Position numbers and translations under genes: made by a program. Shown piece after piece: positions 28,850-37,655 of a stretch of DNA of 64,000 bases (positions within the stretch are counted from its first letter, which is position 1; every line of letters begins with the position of its first letter). A model generated the notes under the pieces. The model saw only the letters and a program-made list of their open reading frames with translations. It was not told the origin of the DNA and made no database searches. The DNA comes from Jeotgalibacillus sp. R-1-5s-1 (lineage in GTDB: Bacteria > Bacillota > Bacilli > Bacillales > Jeotgalibacillaceae), in NCBI RefSeq assembly GCF_004405105.1, contig NZ_SORW01000052.1:88403-152402 (forward strand), in the 5' to 3' direction.

Positions 28850-29861
28850 GGTAGCGCTCGGCTACATCCTGTCGGTCATTTTCCTGCTGGTTGCTTTTAC
28901 ACTTGCGATAACAGTCGGATCCGTTCAGGTTCCATTTGGTGAAATGCTCAGGATTTTTGCAGGCGCAGGCAATCGGGACAGTCTGGATCCGATGTTCAGC
29001 TCGATTGTGCTGGATATCCGTTTTCCACGCGTTGTGCTGGCTGGACTCGTTGGAGCATCACTCGCCATTGCGGGAGCATCCTTTCAGGGGCTGTTGAAAA
29101 ATCCGCTCGCTGATCCGTATACGCTTGGTGTTTCATCCGGCGCATCTGTTGGCGCAGTAGCGGTCATTTTTCTCGGGATCACGATTCCGGGTCTTGGCGG
29201 CTTTACCCTGCCGGTCGTCAGTGTGGTTGCGGCGCTTTTAACGCTTATTGTTGTGCTTGGATTTGCGCGGTTTGTGGAGAAGTCGATGAAAATGGAGACG
29301 ATTATTCTGACCGGCATTATTTTTAGTTCGTTTCTCGGCTCGATTTTATCACTGATGATCGCGCTGACGGGAGATGAACTACGGCAGATCATTACATGGT
29401 TGCTTGGCAGCGTATCGATGAGAGGATGGGATTATATCCGTTTGATCGCGCCATTTTTCGTCACCGGCTCTCTTTTACTTATATGGAATGCCCGTGAGTT
29501 GAATGCAATGGCGTTTGGCGAGGACCGTGCCCATCATTTAGGCGTCAATGTTCAGGTGAGAAAATATGTCGTGCTGGCATCCGGCTCAATTCTGACAGGT
29601 GCAGCCGTTGCGGTTTCCGGTACTATCGGTTTTGTCGGACTCGTGGTGCCGCATATGGTCCGGATGGCAACGGGTTCTGATCACCGCCATGTACTGCCGT
29701 TATCGATTTTAAATGGGGCAAGCCTTTTGATCGTGTGTGATCTGATTGCAAGGACGGTTGTAGCGCCAACTGAGCTGCCGATTGGCGTGATTACAGCGCT
29801 TCTAGGAGCTCCGGTATTTGGGCTGATTTTAATACAAAAACGTAAGGAAAGAAGAGGATAG
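28833..29861 (+). CDS. btuC: Corrinoid ABC transporter permease
   Basis: This FecCD-family permease has about 342 residues and nine to ten helices, with the family motifs PRVVLAGLVGASLAIAGASF and SGTIGFVGLVVPHMVRMATG. An ATG at 28833, overlapping btuF by 17 bases, gives the usual N-terminus; an earlier start at 28794 adds 13 polar residues. It pairs with btuF and btuD. Confidence 0.92.
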   Translation: MFSQSKVALGYILSVIFLLVAFTLAITVGSVQVPFGEMLRIFAGAGNRDSLDPMFSSIVLDIRFPRVVLAGLVGASLAIAGASFQGLLKNPLADPYTLGVSSGASVGAVAVIFLGITIPGLGGFTLPVVSVVAALLTLIVVLGFARFVEKSMKMETIILTGIIFSSFLGSILSLMIALTGDELRQIITWLLGSVSMRGWDYIRLIAPFFVTGSLLLIWNARELNAMAFGEDRAHHLGVNVQVRKYVVLASGSILTGAAVAVSGTIGFVGLVVPHMVRMATGSDHRHVLPLSILNGASLLIVCDLIARTVVAPTELPIGVITALLGAPVFGLILIQKRKERRG

Positions 29862-29863
29862 CC

Positions 29864-31327
29864 ATGCTGAAGGCAACAGGAGTAAGCGGAGGATACGGAG
29901 AGCAGGACGTGGTAAAAAACGTCTCCTTTGAGCTGCAAAAACAGGAGATTCTCGGCATTCTCGGTCCAAATGGAAGCGGGAAAACGACCCTGATGAAAAT
30001 GATCAGCGGTCTTCTCCCTTGCAGAGAAGGGGCCGTCCACTATAAGGAAAAACCGCTGAGCGCTTATTCTGCCAAGCAGCTTGCCAGGGAAGTGGCGGTT
30101 CTTCCGCAGCTGCATCAGCATGCCTTTGATTACACCGTAAGAGAAACGGTCGCAATGGGACGCTATCCGCATCAAAAAGGGATGTTTGCTCCCTGGACCG
30201 AGCATGATGAAAAAGCAGTCATGGATGCGATGAAGCAGACCGGGGTAGAACGTTTCGAGCATCAGTCTATTCAGGACCTCTCAGGCGGTGAACGTCAGCG
30301 CGTTTTTTTGGCGCAGGCACTCGCTCAGGAGCCGAAGCTGCTATTGCTTGATGAACCGACGAATCATCTTGATCTGTCGTATCAGAAGCAGCTGCTTGAT
30401 CTTTTAAAGGAATGGACGGAAACACACGAATTAACGGTCATTTCTATTTTTCATGACCTGAATATTGCCTCCCTTTACTGCGACCGACTGCTGCTGTTGC
30501 ACCACGGTGAGACGGTTCAGTTAGCAGAACCGGGAAATGTGATGAACAAGGAAACGGTGGAGCGTGTGTACAATGCGCGTGTTCATACGCAGTCTCACCC
30601 TGAGCTCCCGAAGCCTCAGGTGACGCTGCTGCCGAATCATGGCTTTGAAAAGACAGGGCTGATAACAAAGGACTTATTTGAAATCACCGGAGATCACGTC
30701 TATGTAAAGACGCCACAATCCTTAAAAACGCTGTCTTCAGCTGTGATTGGAGCAGGGCTTGGCTGGTATCACCATTTTGTGAACCGGCATGTACCGATGG
30801 ATTATGAATGTGATGACAGCTATGAGGATATGGTTCGTTATGCAGCACACAACGGCTGGAATCCGGCTGATACAGTAGGCATGATGACGGCGGTCAAGGT
30901 GGAGGATGTCATCATTCGTGAATATGAAGACAACGGGTTGTCTGTGGTGATTGCTGTCACGGCTGGAGTCGGCAATGCGGTCGATGTGTCACTGTCGTAT
31001 GAGCGGGAGCGTCAGGCAACGATCGGAACGATTAACAGCTGGATTTTCATTAATGGCAAGCTCTCAGATGAAGCGTTTATCCAGGCGATGATGACGGCAA
31101 CGGAAGCCAAGGTCAAAGCGCTGCAAAATGCCGATGTGAAGGATCCACTGACCGGCACGCTTGCTACCGGCACCTCAACAGACAGTGCGCTTGTAGCTGC
31201 GACGCAGACCGGACCCTTTGTTCAGTATGCAGGTTCGATTACACCGCTTGGAAAAATGATCGGTAAAGGCATTGTGGAATGTACGTCAGAAGCGATCCGC
31301 ATTTACCGGGAACGAAAGAGTCGATAA
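29864..31327 (+). CDS. BtuD ATPase fused to CbiZ adenosylcobinamide amidohydrolase
   Basis: This 487-residue protein has two domains. Residues 1-255 are the importer ATPase: Walker A GPNGSGKTTLMK, signature LSGGERQRVFLAQAL, Walker B LLLLDEPTNHLDL. Residues about 270-487 are CbiZ, with GAGLGWYHHFVNRHVP, TAGVGNAVD, GTINSWIFINGKL and TGTSTDSALVAATQTG. CbiZ cuts the nucleotide loop or aminopropanol from incoming adenosylated corrinoids to give cobyric acid. The fusion ties import to remodelling. Two bases separate it from btuC. Confidence 0.93.
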   Translation: MLKATGVSGGYGEQDVVKNVSFELQKQEILGILGPNGSGKTTLMKMISGLLPCREGAVHYKEKPLSAYSAKQLAREVAVLPQLHQHAFDYTVRETVAMGRYPHQKGMFAPWTEHDEKAVMDAMKQTGVERFEHQSIQDLSGGERQRVFLAQALAQEPKLLLLDEPTNHLDLSYQKQLLDLLKEWTETHELTVISIFHDLNIASLYCDRLLLLHHGETVQLAEPGNVMNKETVERVYNARVHTQSHPELPKPQVTLLPNHGFEKTGLITKDLFEITGDHVYVKTPQSLKTLSSAVIGAGLGWYHHFVNRHVPMDYECDDSYEDMVRYAAHNGWNPADTVGMMTAVKVEDVIIREYEDNGLSVVIAVTAGVGNAVDVSLSYERERQATIGTINSWIFINGKLSDEAFIQAMMTATEAKVKALQNADVKDPLTGTLATGTSTDSALVAATQTGPFVQYAGSITPLGKMIGKGIVECTSEAIRIYRERKSR

Positions 31328-31328
31328 C

Positions 31329-32285
31329 ATGATCATACATGCAGCAGCCTTAACCGTTGCGCTGCTTCTCGATCGTCTTGTGGGAGATCCGCCCGCCTGG
31401 CCGCATCCGGTCAGGTGGATCGGATCTTTCGTTATATGGCTGGAGAAACGGCTGAATAAACATAAAAAATCAGATGGAATTCTTGCGCTTTTGATTGTCC
31501 TTGCAGTCACTTTGCTCATCACGATCAGTCTCGTATTGATTGCCTGGGAGATTCACTGGAGTATAGGGTTTCTCGTCGAAGTCATTCTAATGACCTCGGC
31601 GCTTGCATCTAAAAGCTTAGGTGACGCTGCAAAAGAGGTGGAACGGCCTCTTTTAAATGGTGATCTGACTAAAGCCCGAACAAAGCTTTCCTGGATTGTC
31701 GGGCGCGACACTGCACATCTAGATGAAGGTGGAATCGCCAGAGGCACGATCGAAACGGTGGCTGAAAATACAAGTGATGGTGTAACGGCGCCGATGTTTT
31801 GGGGTCTATTGTTCGGCGCACCCGGGATCTGGATGTATAAAGCGATTAATACAGGTGATTCAATCGTGGGGTACAAAAACGAGCGCTACCGGGAATACGG
31901 CTGGGCGAGTGCGCGGCTGGATGATCTGGCGAACTGGATTCCGGCGAGGGTCACAGGAGTAATGATGCTGTTAGTGAAAAGACCTGTAGCGGGAACAACC
32001 ATTGATTTATTGAAGCAGCTGCCTGTAGAAGCGAAAAAGCACCCGAGTCCTAACAGCGGCTGGGGGGAAGCAGCTACGGCATTGCTATTACATATTAAGC
32101 TTGGCGGAACAAATACGTATCAGGGAGTCGTGTCAAACAGACCGGTCATTGGTCAGGGTTCAACTCCGCTTGGCGTCACACATATTGGACCATCCATCAC
32201 AATCATGAAGCGGACGGCCTGGCTGTTTTTAGCAGTCTGCTGGATAGGAGGCGTTCTTTTTGATGTTACCTTCACATGGCGCTAA
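31329..32285 (+). CDS. cbiB: Adenosylcobinamide-phosphate synthase
   Basis: This 318-residue integral membrane enzyme of the CobD/CbiB family attaches the aminopropanol phosphate to adenosylcobyric acid. The N-terminal signature DRLVGDPPAWPHPVRWIGSF is present, as are TVAENTSDGVTAPMFW and the C-terminal helix. It re-builds what CbiZ cleaves. The ATG at 31329 directly follows the stop of the fused gene, and the stop overlaps cobD. Confidence 0.93.
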   Translation: MIIHAAALTVALLLDRLVGDPPAWPHPVRWIGSFVIWLEKRLNKHKKSDGILALLIVLAVTLLITISLVLIAWEIHWSIGFLVEVILMTSALASKSLGDAAKEVERPLLNGDLTKARTKLSWIVGRDTAHLDEGGIARGTIETVAENTSDGVTAPMFWGLLFGAPGIWMYKAINTGDSIVGYKNERYREYGWASARLDDLANWIPARVTGVMMLLVKRPVAGTTIDLLKQLPVEAKKHPSPNSGWGEAATALLLHIKLGGTNTYQGVVSNRPVIGQGSTPLGVTHIGPSITIMKRTAWLFLAVCWIGGVLFDVTFTWR

Positions 32286-33333
32286 TCCACAGATTTTATA
32301 TGAGCAGCTCGGGATCAGCATGCCGGAACAGGTGATTGATTTTAGTGAAAACAGCTATGCAGGAGGACCACCGGATCGTGTTAAAGAAAACTGGCTGTCG
32401 TGGCTGCAAGCTGCTTCTCATTATCCGGATCCAAATGGATCCCGACTTAAGAAGCTGATTGCTGAAAAGCATCACGTCCGGGAAAAGCAGGTTCTGCTCG
32501 GAAATGGTGCGGCAGAGCTGATGATGACAGTGCTTCGTCTGTTTAGGGACCGGGAAGTTGGTGTGATTCATCCTGCTTTCAGTGAATATGAACGGGTGAT
32601 TCAGGCGAATGGGGCAGAAGCTATCCCTATCTACACGAATCATGTAAATGGCTGGCTTCCAGATTCGGCTGCCATCCATACGTTTTTATCAAAGCCGGAC
32701 CGCGCGCTGTTTATTTGTAATCCGAATAATCCGACCGGGGTCAGAATACCAAAACACCAGCTGCTGGATTGGCTTGGAACGGCTGAAAAGTATAAGAATA
32801 CGATCTTATTAGATGAGGCGTTTATTGATATGGCCGGCGATGAATATTCGCTAGATGATCAGACAGGAAGTCCTGCGCTGATCATCTTTCGCTCTATGAC
32901 GAAAATGTACAGTTTGGCAGGGCTCAGACTTGGTTATCTTTTAGCGGATGAATCTATTATTCGGAGGGTCAAAGACTGGTTGCCTCACTGGAATGTGAAT
33001 GCGATCGCGCTTTTAGCAGGGGAAGAAGTGCTGAAGGACGAAGAGTATACAAGGATGGTAAGAAAAGAGACAAGTGCTGAGCGCACAAGGATACAGCAGG
33101 CATTGATTGGCATGGGTTTTCGGATCACGCAATCTGAAGCCAATTATGTGCTGTTTCAGCCGCCGGACCCGGTTCAGACCGAAGAGCTGTGGAGATCACT
33201 GCTTGAAAAGGGGCTCGTCCTCAGACATACCTGGAATTATCAGCAGCTTGAAGGCCGGTGGCTGAGATCAGGGATCAAAGCAGCTGAACAAAATACTAAG
33301 CTTCTGGAGGCGTTGGCAACATGGGTTCAGTAA
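32263..33333 (+). CDS. cobD: L-threonine-O-3-phosphate decarboxylase
   Basis: This 356-residue class I PLP enzyme related to histidinol-phosphate aminotransferase makes (R)-1-amino-2-propanol phosphate for CbiB. It shows VIDFSENSYAGGPP at the N-terminus, NPNNPTGV, and the PLP lysine region SMTKMYSLAGLRLGY. HisC would be the rival call, but the B12 context and the N-terminal motif favour CobD. The ATG at 32263 has AGGAGG at good distance; a TTG three bases earlier is possible. Confidence 0.88.
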   Translation: MLPSHGANPQILYEQLGISMPEQVIDFSENSYAGGPPDRVKENWLSWLQAASHYPDPNGSRLKKLIAEKHHVREKQVLLGNGAAELMMTVLRLFRDREVGVIHPAFSEYERVIQANGAEAIPIYTNHVNGWLPDSAAIHTFLSKPDRALFICNPNNPTGVRIPKHQLLDWLGTAEKYKNTILLDEAFIDMAGDEYSLDDQTGSPALIIFRSMTKMYSLAGLRLGYLLADESIIRRVKDWLPHWNVNAIALLAGEEVLKDEEYTRMVRKETSAERTRIQQALIGMGFRITQSEANYVLFQPPDPVQTEELWRSLLEKGLVLRHTWNYQQLEGRWLRSGIKAAEQNTKLLEALATWVQ

Positions 33334-33860
33334 CCATCATCATCGGTGGAGTGAGAAGCGGTAAAACGGCATGGGCAGAGCGCGAGGCAATCCGGCGGTC
33401 TGAATCTGCTGGACGGACACCCGTTTACCTCGCTTCAGGTGTTGCTTTTGACAATGAAATGAAAGAAAGAATCAACCGGCATCAGCTGGATCGCCGGCAA
33501 CAGGATTGGCTGACGATTGAGCAGCCTGTCCGCATTCATGAATCACTCAAGAAGCTGCCTTCAGAGAGCATCGTGGTCTGGGACTGCGTGACGACCTGGC
33601 TGACCAATGAGTTGATAGCAGGAACAGAAGAGCATCAGATTCTTGAATACTGTTGTTCATTTATCGATGGTGCTGCCCTTTCTCATGATCTGCTGATCGT
33701 TTCAAATGAAGTGCTGGCTGAGGCTTGCGGGCCAGATCAAATGACGGCTGATTTCAGAAAAATCATCGGTGAGCTTCATCAGATGATGGTGAAGCTGAGT
33801 CATACAGCGATTGAAATGGAATCCGGGCTTGCGCTGGTCAGAAAGGGGGCGGTCTCATGA
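33321..33860 (+). CDS. cobU: Adenosylcobinamide kinase / phosphate guanylyltransferase
   Basis: This 179-residue protein has P-loop GGVRSGKTAWAE, the guanylylated-His segment ERINRHQLDRR, and VVWDCVTTWLTNEL, followed by IVSNEVL. In the classical enzyme SNEVG is followed by GIVP and a conserved Arg segment; here that part reads LAEACGPDQ and is changed. The N-terminal half therefore looks active and the C-terminal half altered. A second CobU-like gene at 36643 keeps GIVP. It overlaps cobD and cobQ. Confidence 0.88.
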   Translation: MGSVTIIIGGVRSGKTAWAEREAIRRSESAGRTPVYLASGVAFDNEMKERINRHQLDRRQQDWLTIEQPVRIHESLKKLPSESIVVWDCVTTWLTNELIAGTEEHQILEYCCSFIDGAALSHDLLIVSNEVLAEACGPDQMTADFRKIIGELHQMMVKLSHTAIEMESGLALVRKGAVS

Positions 33861-35329
33861 AAGGAATCATGCTTCAGGGGACGTCATCTGACGTTGGGAA
33901 AAGCCTGATCGCCACACTGTTTTGCCGCATTCTCTCAGATGAAGGCATCAGGGTAGCTCCATTTAAATCACAGAATATGTCTAACAATTCCTATGTCACA
34001 AAAGACGGACTTGAAATCGGACGCGCGCAGGGCATTCAGGCGGAAGCGGCCCGGATTGAACCTGACGTCAGAATGAATCCAATTCTCTTAAAGCCCCAGA
34101 ATGAACGTGCTGCAGAGGTTGTGCTGCTTGGAAAACGGCACGCTTCCTTTAACGGTATGGACTATCGTGATCAATTTTATGAAACGGGTAAAAGAGCGAT
34201 TCAGGATGCGCTGGAGTCACTGGATCGTGAGTTTGAAATGGTTGTCATTGAAGGAGCAGGCAGTCCTGTAGAAATGAATCTGCAGTCGCGGGAGCTTGTG
34301 AATATGTCTGTTGCAGACATGGCAGATGTACCGGTTTTAATGATTGCCGATATTGACCGCGGTGGTGTGTTTGCGAGCATTGCCGGTACGCTTGCGCTTC
34401 TCCCGGAAAAGCACCGCAAACGGGTAAAAGGGATTCTGATTAATAAATTCAGAGGGGATCGAACGCTTTTTGATGACGGAGTGAAATGGATTGAGGACTA
34501 TACAGGACTTCCGGTTGTCGGAGTGCTGCCCTATGTTTATCATCATGGCATTGAGCAGGAGGATTCGTTAGGCATCCGTGCCGTTCAATCGTCCGGTAAA
34601 GGAACGCTGTCTGCAGCCATTATTGACTTACCGTTTATCTCGAATTTCACTGACATCGAAAAGCTCGCCGCTGATCCGGAAGTAACGATTGAATGGGTGA
34701 AGCGGCCTGAGGATTTGAAGCATACGCCGGACCTGATCTTGATTCCGGGAACGAAAAGTACGATTCAGGCGCTTCGTACATTAAAAGAGCTTGGCTGGCA
34801 GGAAGCGCTGATGAGGTTTCATCAAAAGGGCGTCTGGCTGATGGGCATTTGCGGCGGCTTTCAGATGATGGGGGAGATGCTGCATGATCCTGAAGGGACA
34901 GATTCAGGTGAGGCAGCGGCTGAAAAGGGCTTTGGCTTGTTTGATATCGAGACCGTATTCGGACAGGAAAAGCGGGTGCTGCAGCGGCATGGAACGTTTA
35001 TCGCTGGTGGTGACAAGGTAGCAGGGTATGAAATTCATCTAGGACAGACGCTGCCAGAGGAAAAGAGCCGATTCCAACCGCTCATTGAATTTGATACAGG
35101 GGAGATTGACGGCCTCTGGTCAGAGGAAGATCGATTGATTGGCACGTATCTGCATGATATTTTTAGAGAAACAACAGCGCGCACCTATTTGCTCGATCTC
35201 ATCAGAGGGGAAGCATCTGATAAGGCGCTGACAGAAGAAGTGGATCCGTATGATGAGCTTGCCGCAAAGCTGAAGCCACATCTTGACTGGCCGCTGATCC
35301 GAAAGCTGATGGAGGCATCCGATGGGTAG
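33857..35329 (+). CDS. cobQ: Cobyric acid synthase
   Basis: This 490-residue glutamine-dependent amidase (CbiP/CobQ) has an N-terminal dethiobiotin-synthetase-like ATPase (LQGTSSDVGKSLIATLFC, PFKSQNMSNNS) and a C-terminal class I glutaminase with Cys in GICGGFQMMGEM. It amidates adenosylcobyrinic diamide to cobyric acid. The earlier corrin-ring genes are absent from this operon, so it may serve incomplete corrinoids taken up from outside, or genes elsewhere. It overlaps cobU and cobS. Confidence 0.94.
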   Translation: MKGIMLQGTSSDVGKSLIATLFCRILSDEGIRVAPFKSQNMSNNSYVTKDGLEIGRAQGIQAEAARIEPDVRMNPILLKPQNERAAEVVLLGKRHASFNGMDYRDQFYETGKRAIQDALESLDREFEMVVIEGAGSPVEMNLQSRELVNMSVADMADVPVLMIADIDRGGVFASIAGTLALLPEKHRKRVKGILINKFRGDRTLFDDGVKWIEDYTGLPVVGVLPYVYHHGIEQEDSLGIRAVQSSGKGTLSAAIIDLPFISNFTDIEKLAADPEVTIEWVKRPEDLKHTPDLILIPGTKSTIQALRTLKELGWQEALMRFHQKGVWLMGICGGFQMMGEMLHDPEGTDSGEAAAEKGFGLFDIETVFGQEKRVLQRHGTFIAGGDKVAGYEIHLGQTLPEEKSRFQPLIEFDTGEIDGLWSEEDRLIGTYLHDIFRETTARTYLLDLIRGEASDKALTEEVDPYDELAAKLKPHLDWPLIRKLMEASDG

Positions 35330-36104
35330 AGGGCTGCTGCTGATGGTTCAGTTTTTCACCGTTATCCCTTTGCGGCAGGAAATCAGAATGGATCATAAAA
35401 GTGTACCGTGGATGATTAGTTTCCTGCCGGTTGCTGGTTTGCTGATCAGTTCGGTCCTGTATAGTGTCGTGTGGCTTGCAGAGGGACTATTTTCAGCAAG
35501 TCCGCTGATGATCGCGTTTCTGGTCTGGATCAGTCTGATTATGCTGACTGGCGGCCTTCATTTAGACGGATGGACGGATATGAGTGATGCGTATTTTTCA
35601 TACCGAAGCCTTGAGAAACGGCATGAGATTTTAAAGGATCCGAGAGTTGGCGCTTTTGGTGTCTTGTCACTTATTGTGCTTTTAACGGCTAAACTTATTT
35701 TGCTGATTGACCTGGCAAACCGTGACCTTATTGATGCTGTCTGGCTGTTCTGGATGCTGGTGCTGTCAAGAACAGTGGCTGGACTGCTGTTAATCAACTC
35801 GCCACTTGCGAGAACAGAAGGTCTGGCGTTTTTCTTCAGAGGATTTCTTGATCAAAAAGACAGCTGGAAGGTTGGGGCAGTTTGTATCATGTTGGTATTA
35901 ACCGGATTGCTCGTATCAGTTGGGCTTTGGCCGTTATTGCTATTACTTTCAGCGGGTGCGCTGCTATTCAGCTTATGTAGCCTTCACTTTTTTAAAAAAG
36001 AGTTTGGCGGATTCACCGGTGATTCGCTTGGTGCGTGTATAGAAGGAGGAGAATTATGGAGTCTGATACTCGTGTGGTGTTATCTCTCTATCGTCATGGG
36101 GTGA
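35322..36104 (+). CDS. cobS: Adenosylcobinamide-GDP ribazoletransferase
   Basis: This 260-residue membrane enzyme joins adenosylcobinamide-GDP to alpha-ribazole or its phosphate. The signature TGGLHLDGWTDMSDAY and DPRVGAFGVL are present, with about six helices. It overlaps cobQ by 8 bases and extends 49 bases into the cobC frame. Confidence 0.93.
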   Translation: MGRGLLLMVQFFTVIPLRQEIRMDHKSVPWMISFLPVAGLLISSVLYSVVWLAEGLFSASPLMIAFLVWISLIMLTGGLHLDGWTDMSDAYFSYRSLEKRHEILKDPRVGAFGVLSLIVLLTAKLILLIDLANRDLIDAVWLFWMLVLSRTVAGLLLINSPLARTEGLAFFFRGFLDQKDSWKVGAVCIMLVLTGLLVSVGLWPLLLLLSAGALLFSLCSLHFFKKEFGGFTGDSLGACIEGGELWSLILVWCYLSIVMG

Positions 36105-36691
36105 CGAAGGAGAATCAGGATAAAATTTATATTGGCTGGACGGATGTGTCAGTGGCGGAAGCCGGAATTGAGCGGCTGCGTGAAACAAAGGAACATCGCC
36201 CTGAGGCGGAGCGTGTCATCATCAGTGATTTAAAACGCTGTGTGGAATCGGCGGAGATCCTGTTTCCGGATCAGCCTAAAATTCACAACCGTGGTCTGTG
36301 TGAGATCAACTTTGGTGAATGGGAAGGGCGCAAAGCTGATGAGCTTCAAAAGCGGGATGATTTTGCCCAGTGGCTCAGCAATCCTGCCGTTATGCAGCCG
36401 GAAAATGGAGAATCATTTGAGGATTTCTCAAGAAGAGTGCTCGATGCCTGGAATATGATCCGTGAATGGTGCTGGCAGGATGAAGTCCGCGATATCGCGA
36501 TCGTCTCACACGGTGGACCAATAAGAAGGCTGCTGGTCGAACTGGCACCGGAGAAGAAGGATTTCTGGGACTGGAAGCCGCTTCACGGACAGGGCGTTAC
36601 GCTCGTCTGGAAAGATGCCGAAGCCTTCAGGAGGGGTGAACGATGCACTTTATTATCGGAGGTGCCCACAACGGCAAACGGAAATGGGTGA
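36056..36691 (+). CDS. cobC: Alpha-ribazole phosphatase (histidine phosphatase family)
   Basis: This 211-residue phosphoglycerate-mutase-fold enzyme has the catalytic YRHGVT at its N-terminus and AIVSHGGPIRRLL later. In the B12 pathway it removes phosphate from alpha-ribazole 5'-phosphate or adenosylcobalamin phosphate. The ATG at 36056 has AAGGAGG upstream, within the end of cobS. The end overlaps the next gene. Confidence 0.87.
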   Translation: MESDTRVVLSLYRHGVTKENQDKIYIGWTDVSVAEAGIERLRETKEHRPEAERVIISDLKRCVESAEILFPDQPKIHNRGLCEINFGEWEGRKADELQKRDDFAQWLSNPAVMQPENGESFEDFSRRVLDAWNMIREWCWQDEVRDIAIVSHGGPIRRLLVELAPEKKDFWDWKPLHGQGVTLVWKDAEAFRRGERCTLLSEVPTTANGNG

Positions 36692-37074
36692 GTGAACAGC
36701 TGTTAAAAGGGGAGTCTTTTACGGACATTCACAGGCCCGGTGAGAAATGGACCGGAGATTCGATTGTGTTTACCCATTTAGAGAATTGGGTGTCTGATCA
36801 ATTTGGTCAGAGAGACAGCGATCAGGTTGTGGCTGACTGGAAGCTGGAGATTGAGCGTTTACTGGAATGGGAGAACGGGAAGCCTGAGAGACGGGTGATC
36901 GTCATAGGCGAGGATCAGTCAAAGGGAATTGTGCCCATCGATGAATCACAGCGGTTCACACGGGACGTACTCGGCTGGTGTCATCAGTTCACCGCATTAA
37001 AAGCGGAGCGCGTCACGCGCATCTGGTATGGTATCTCAGAGGACCTGAAAACAAGGGAGGATATAGAAACATGA
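36643..37074 (+). CDS. CobU-like protein, degenerate
   Basis: This 143-residue protein is related to CobU: it has a loose P-loop IIGGAHNGKRKW, VFTHLENWVSD in place of the DCLTxW segment, and a well-kept C-terminal part GIVPIDESQRFTRDVLGWCHQ. The guanylylated-His motif RIxxH is missing. It thus keeps what the other CobU in this operon (33321) has lost and lacks what that one has. Whether the two work together is unknown. It overlaps cobC and the adenosyltransferase gene. Confidence 0.75.
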   Translation: MHFIIGGAHNGKRKWVSEQLLKGESFTDIHRPGEKWTGDSIVFTHLENWVSDQFGQRDSDQVVADWKLEIERLLEWENGKPERRVIVIGEDQSKGIVPIDESQRFTRDVLGWCHQFTALKAERVTRIWYGISEDLKTREDIET

Positions 37075-37655
37075 AAATCTACACGAAAACTGGAGATAAA
37101 GGCCAAACGAGCTTAATAGGCGGCCGTGTGTATAAAGATGATGTGCGCGTTGAAGCGTACGGAACGATTGATGAGGCGAACAGTTTTGTCGGAAAAGCCG
37201 TAACGGAGCTGGATGCCGGGAAATTCGCTGATATCCTTGAGGATCTCGAAGCCATTCAGCACGAATTGTTTGATGCTGGCGGCGACCTTGCGAACGTGTC
37301 AAATCGCCGTGAGTGGAAGCTTGACCCAAAAGCAGTGGAGCAGCTTGAAAAACGGATCGATGAATTAATGGAGGAAGCACCGGATCTTGAGCGCTTTATT
37401 TTACCCGGCGGATCACCGGCAGCAGCCACGCTTCATATTGCCAGAACCGTGACGCGTCGCGCTGAGCGCCAAACCGTATCTTTAGCGAAATTGGATGCAG
37501 ACCTTCCGGGCACACCACAGCAATACTTAAACCGTTTATCAGATTATCTGTTTGCCTGCGCACGTGTCGTGAACTTTCGATTAGGCATTTCAGATGTAGA
37601 GTATATCCGCAGTGCCAAAGTGTTTCGTACCGGTAAAAAGTCAAAGGATGAATAG
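37071..37655 (+). CDS. PduO-type ATP:cob(I)alamin adenosyltransferase
   Basis: This 194-residue trimeric-type adenosyltransferase (YvqK in B. subtilis) puts the 5'-deoxyadenosyl group on cob(I)alamin or cobinamide. The ATP loop TKTGDKGQTSLIGGR is N-terminal; VEAYGTIDEANSFVG and ARTVTRRAERQTV follow. The ATG at 37071 has AAGGGAGG upstream; a longer frame lacks any start signal. Its product is the cofactor form used by the IcmF mutase at 55477. Confidence 0.93.
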   Translation: MKIYTKTGDKGQTSLIGGRVYKDDVRVEAYGTIDEANSFVGKAVTELDAGKFADILEDLEAIQHELFDAGGDLANVSNRREWKLDPKAVEQLEKRIDELMEEAPDLERFILPGGSPAAATLHIARTVTRRAERQTVSLAKLDADLPGTPQQYLNRLSDYLFACARVVNFRLGISDVEYIRSAKVFRTGKKSKDE

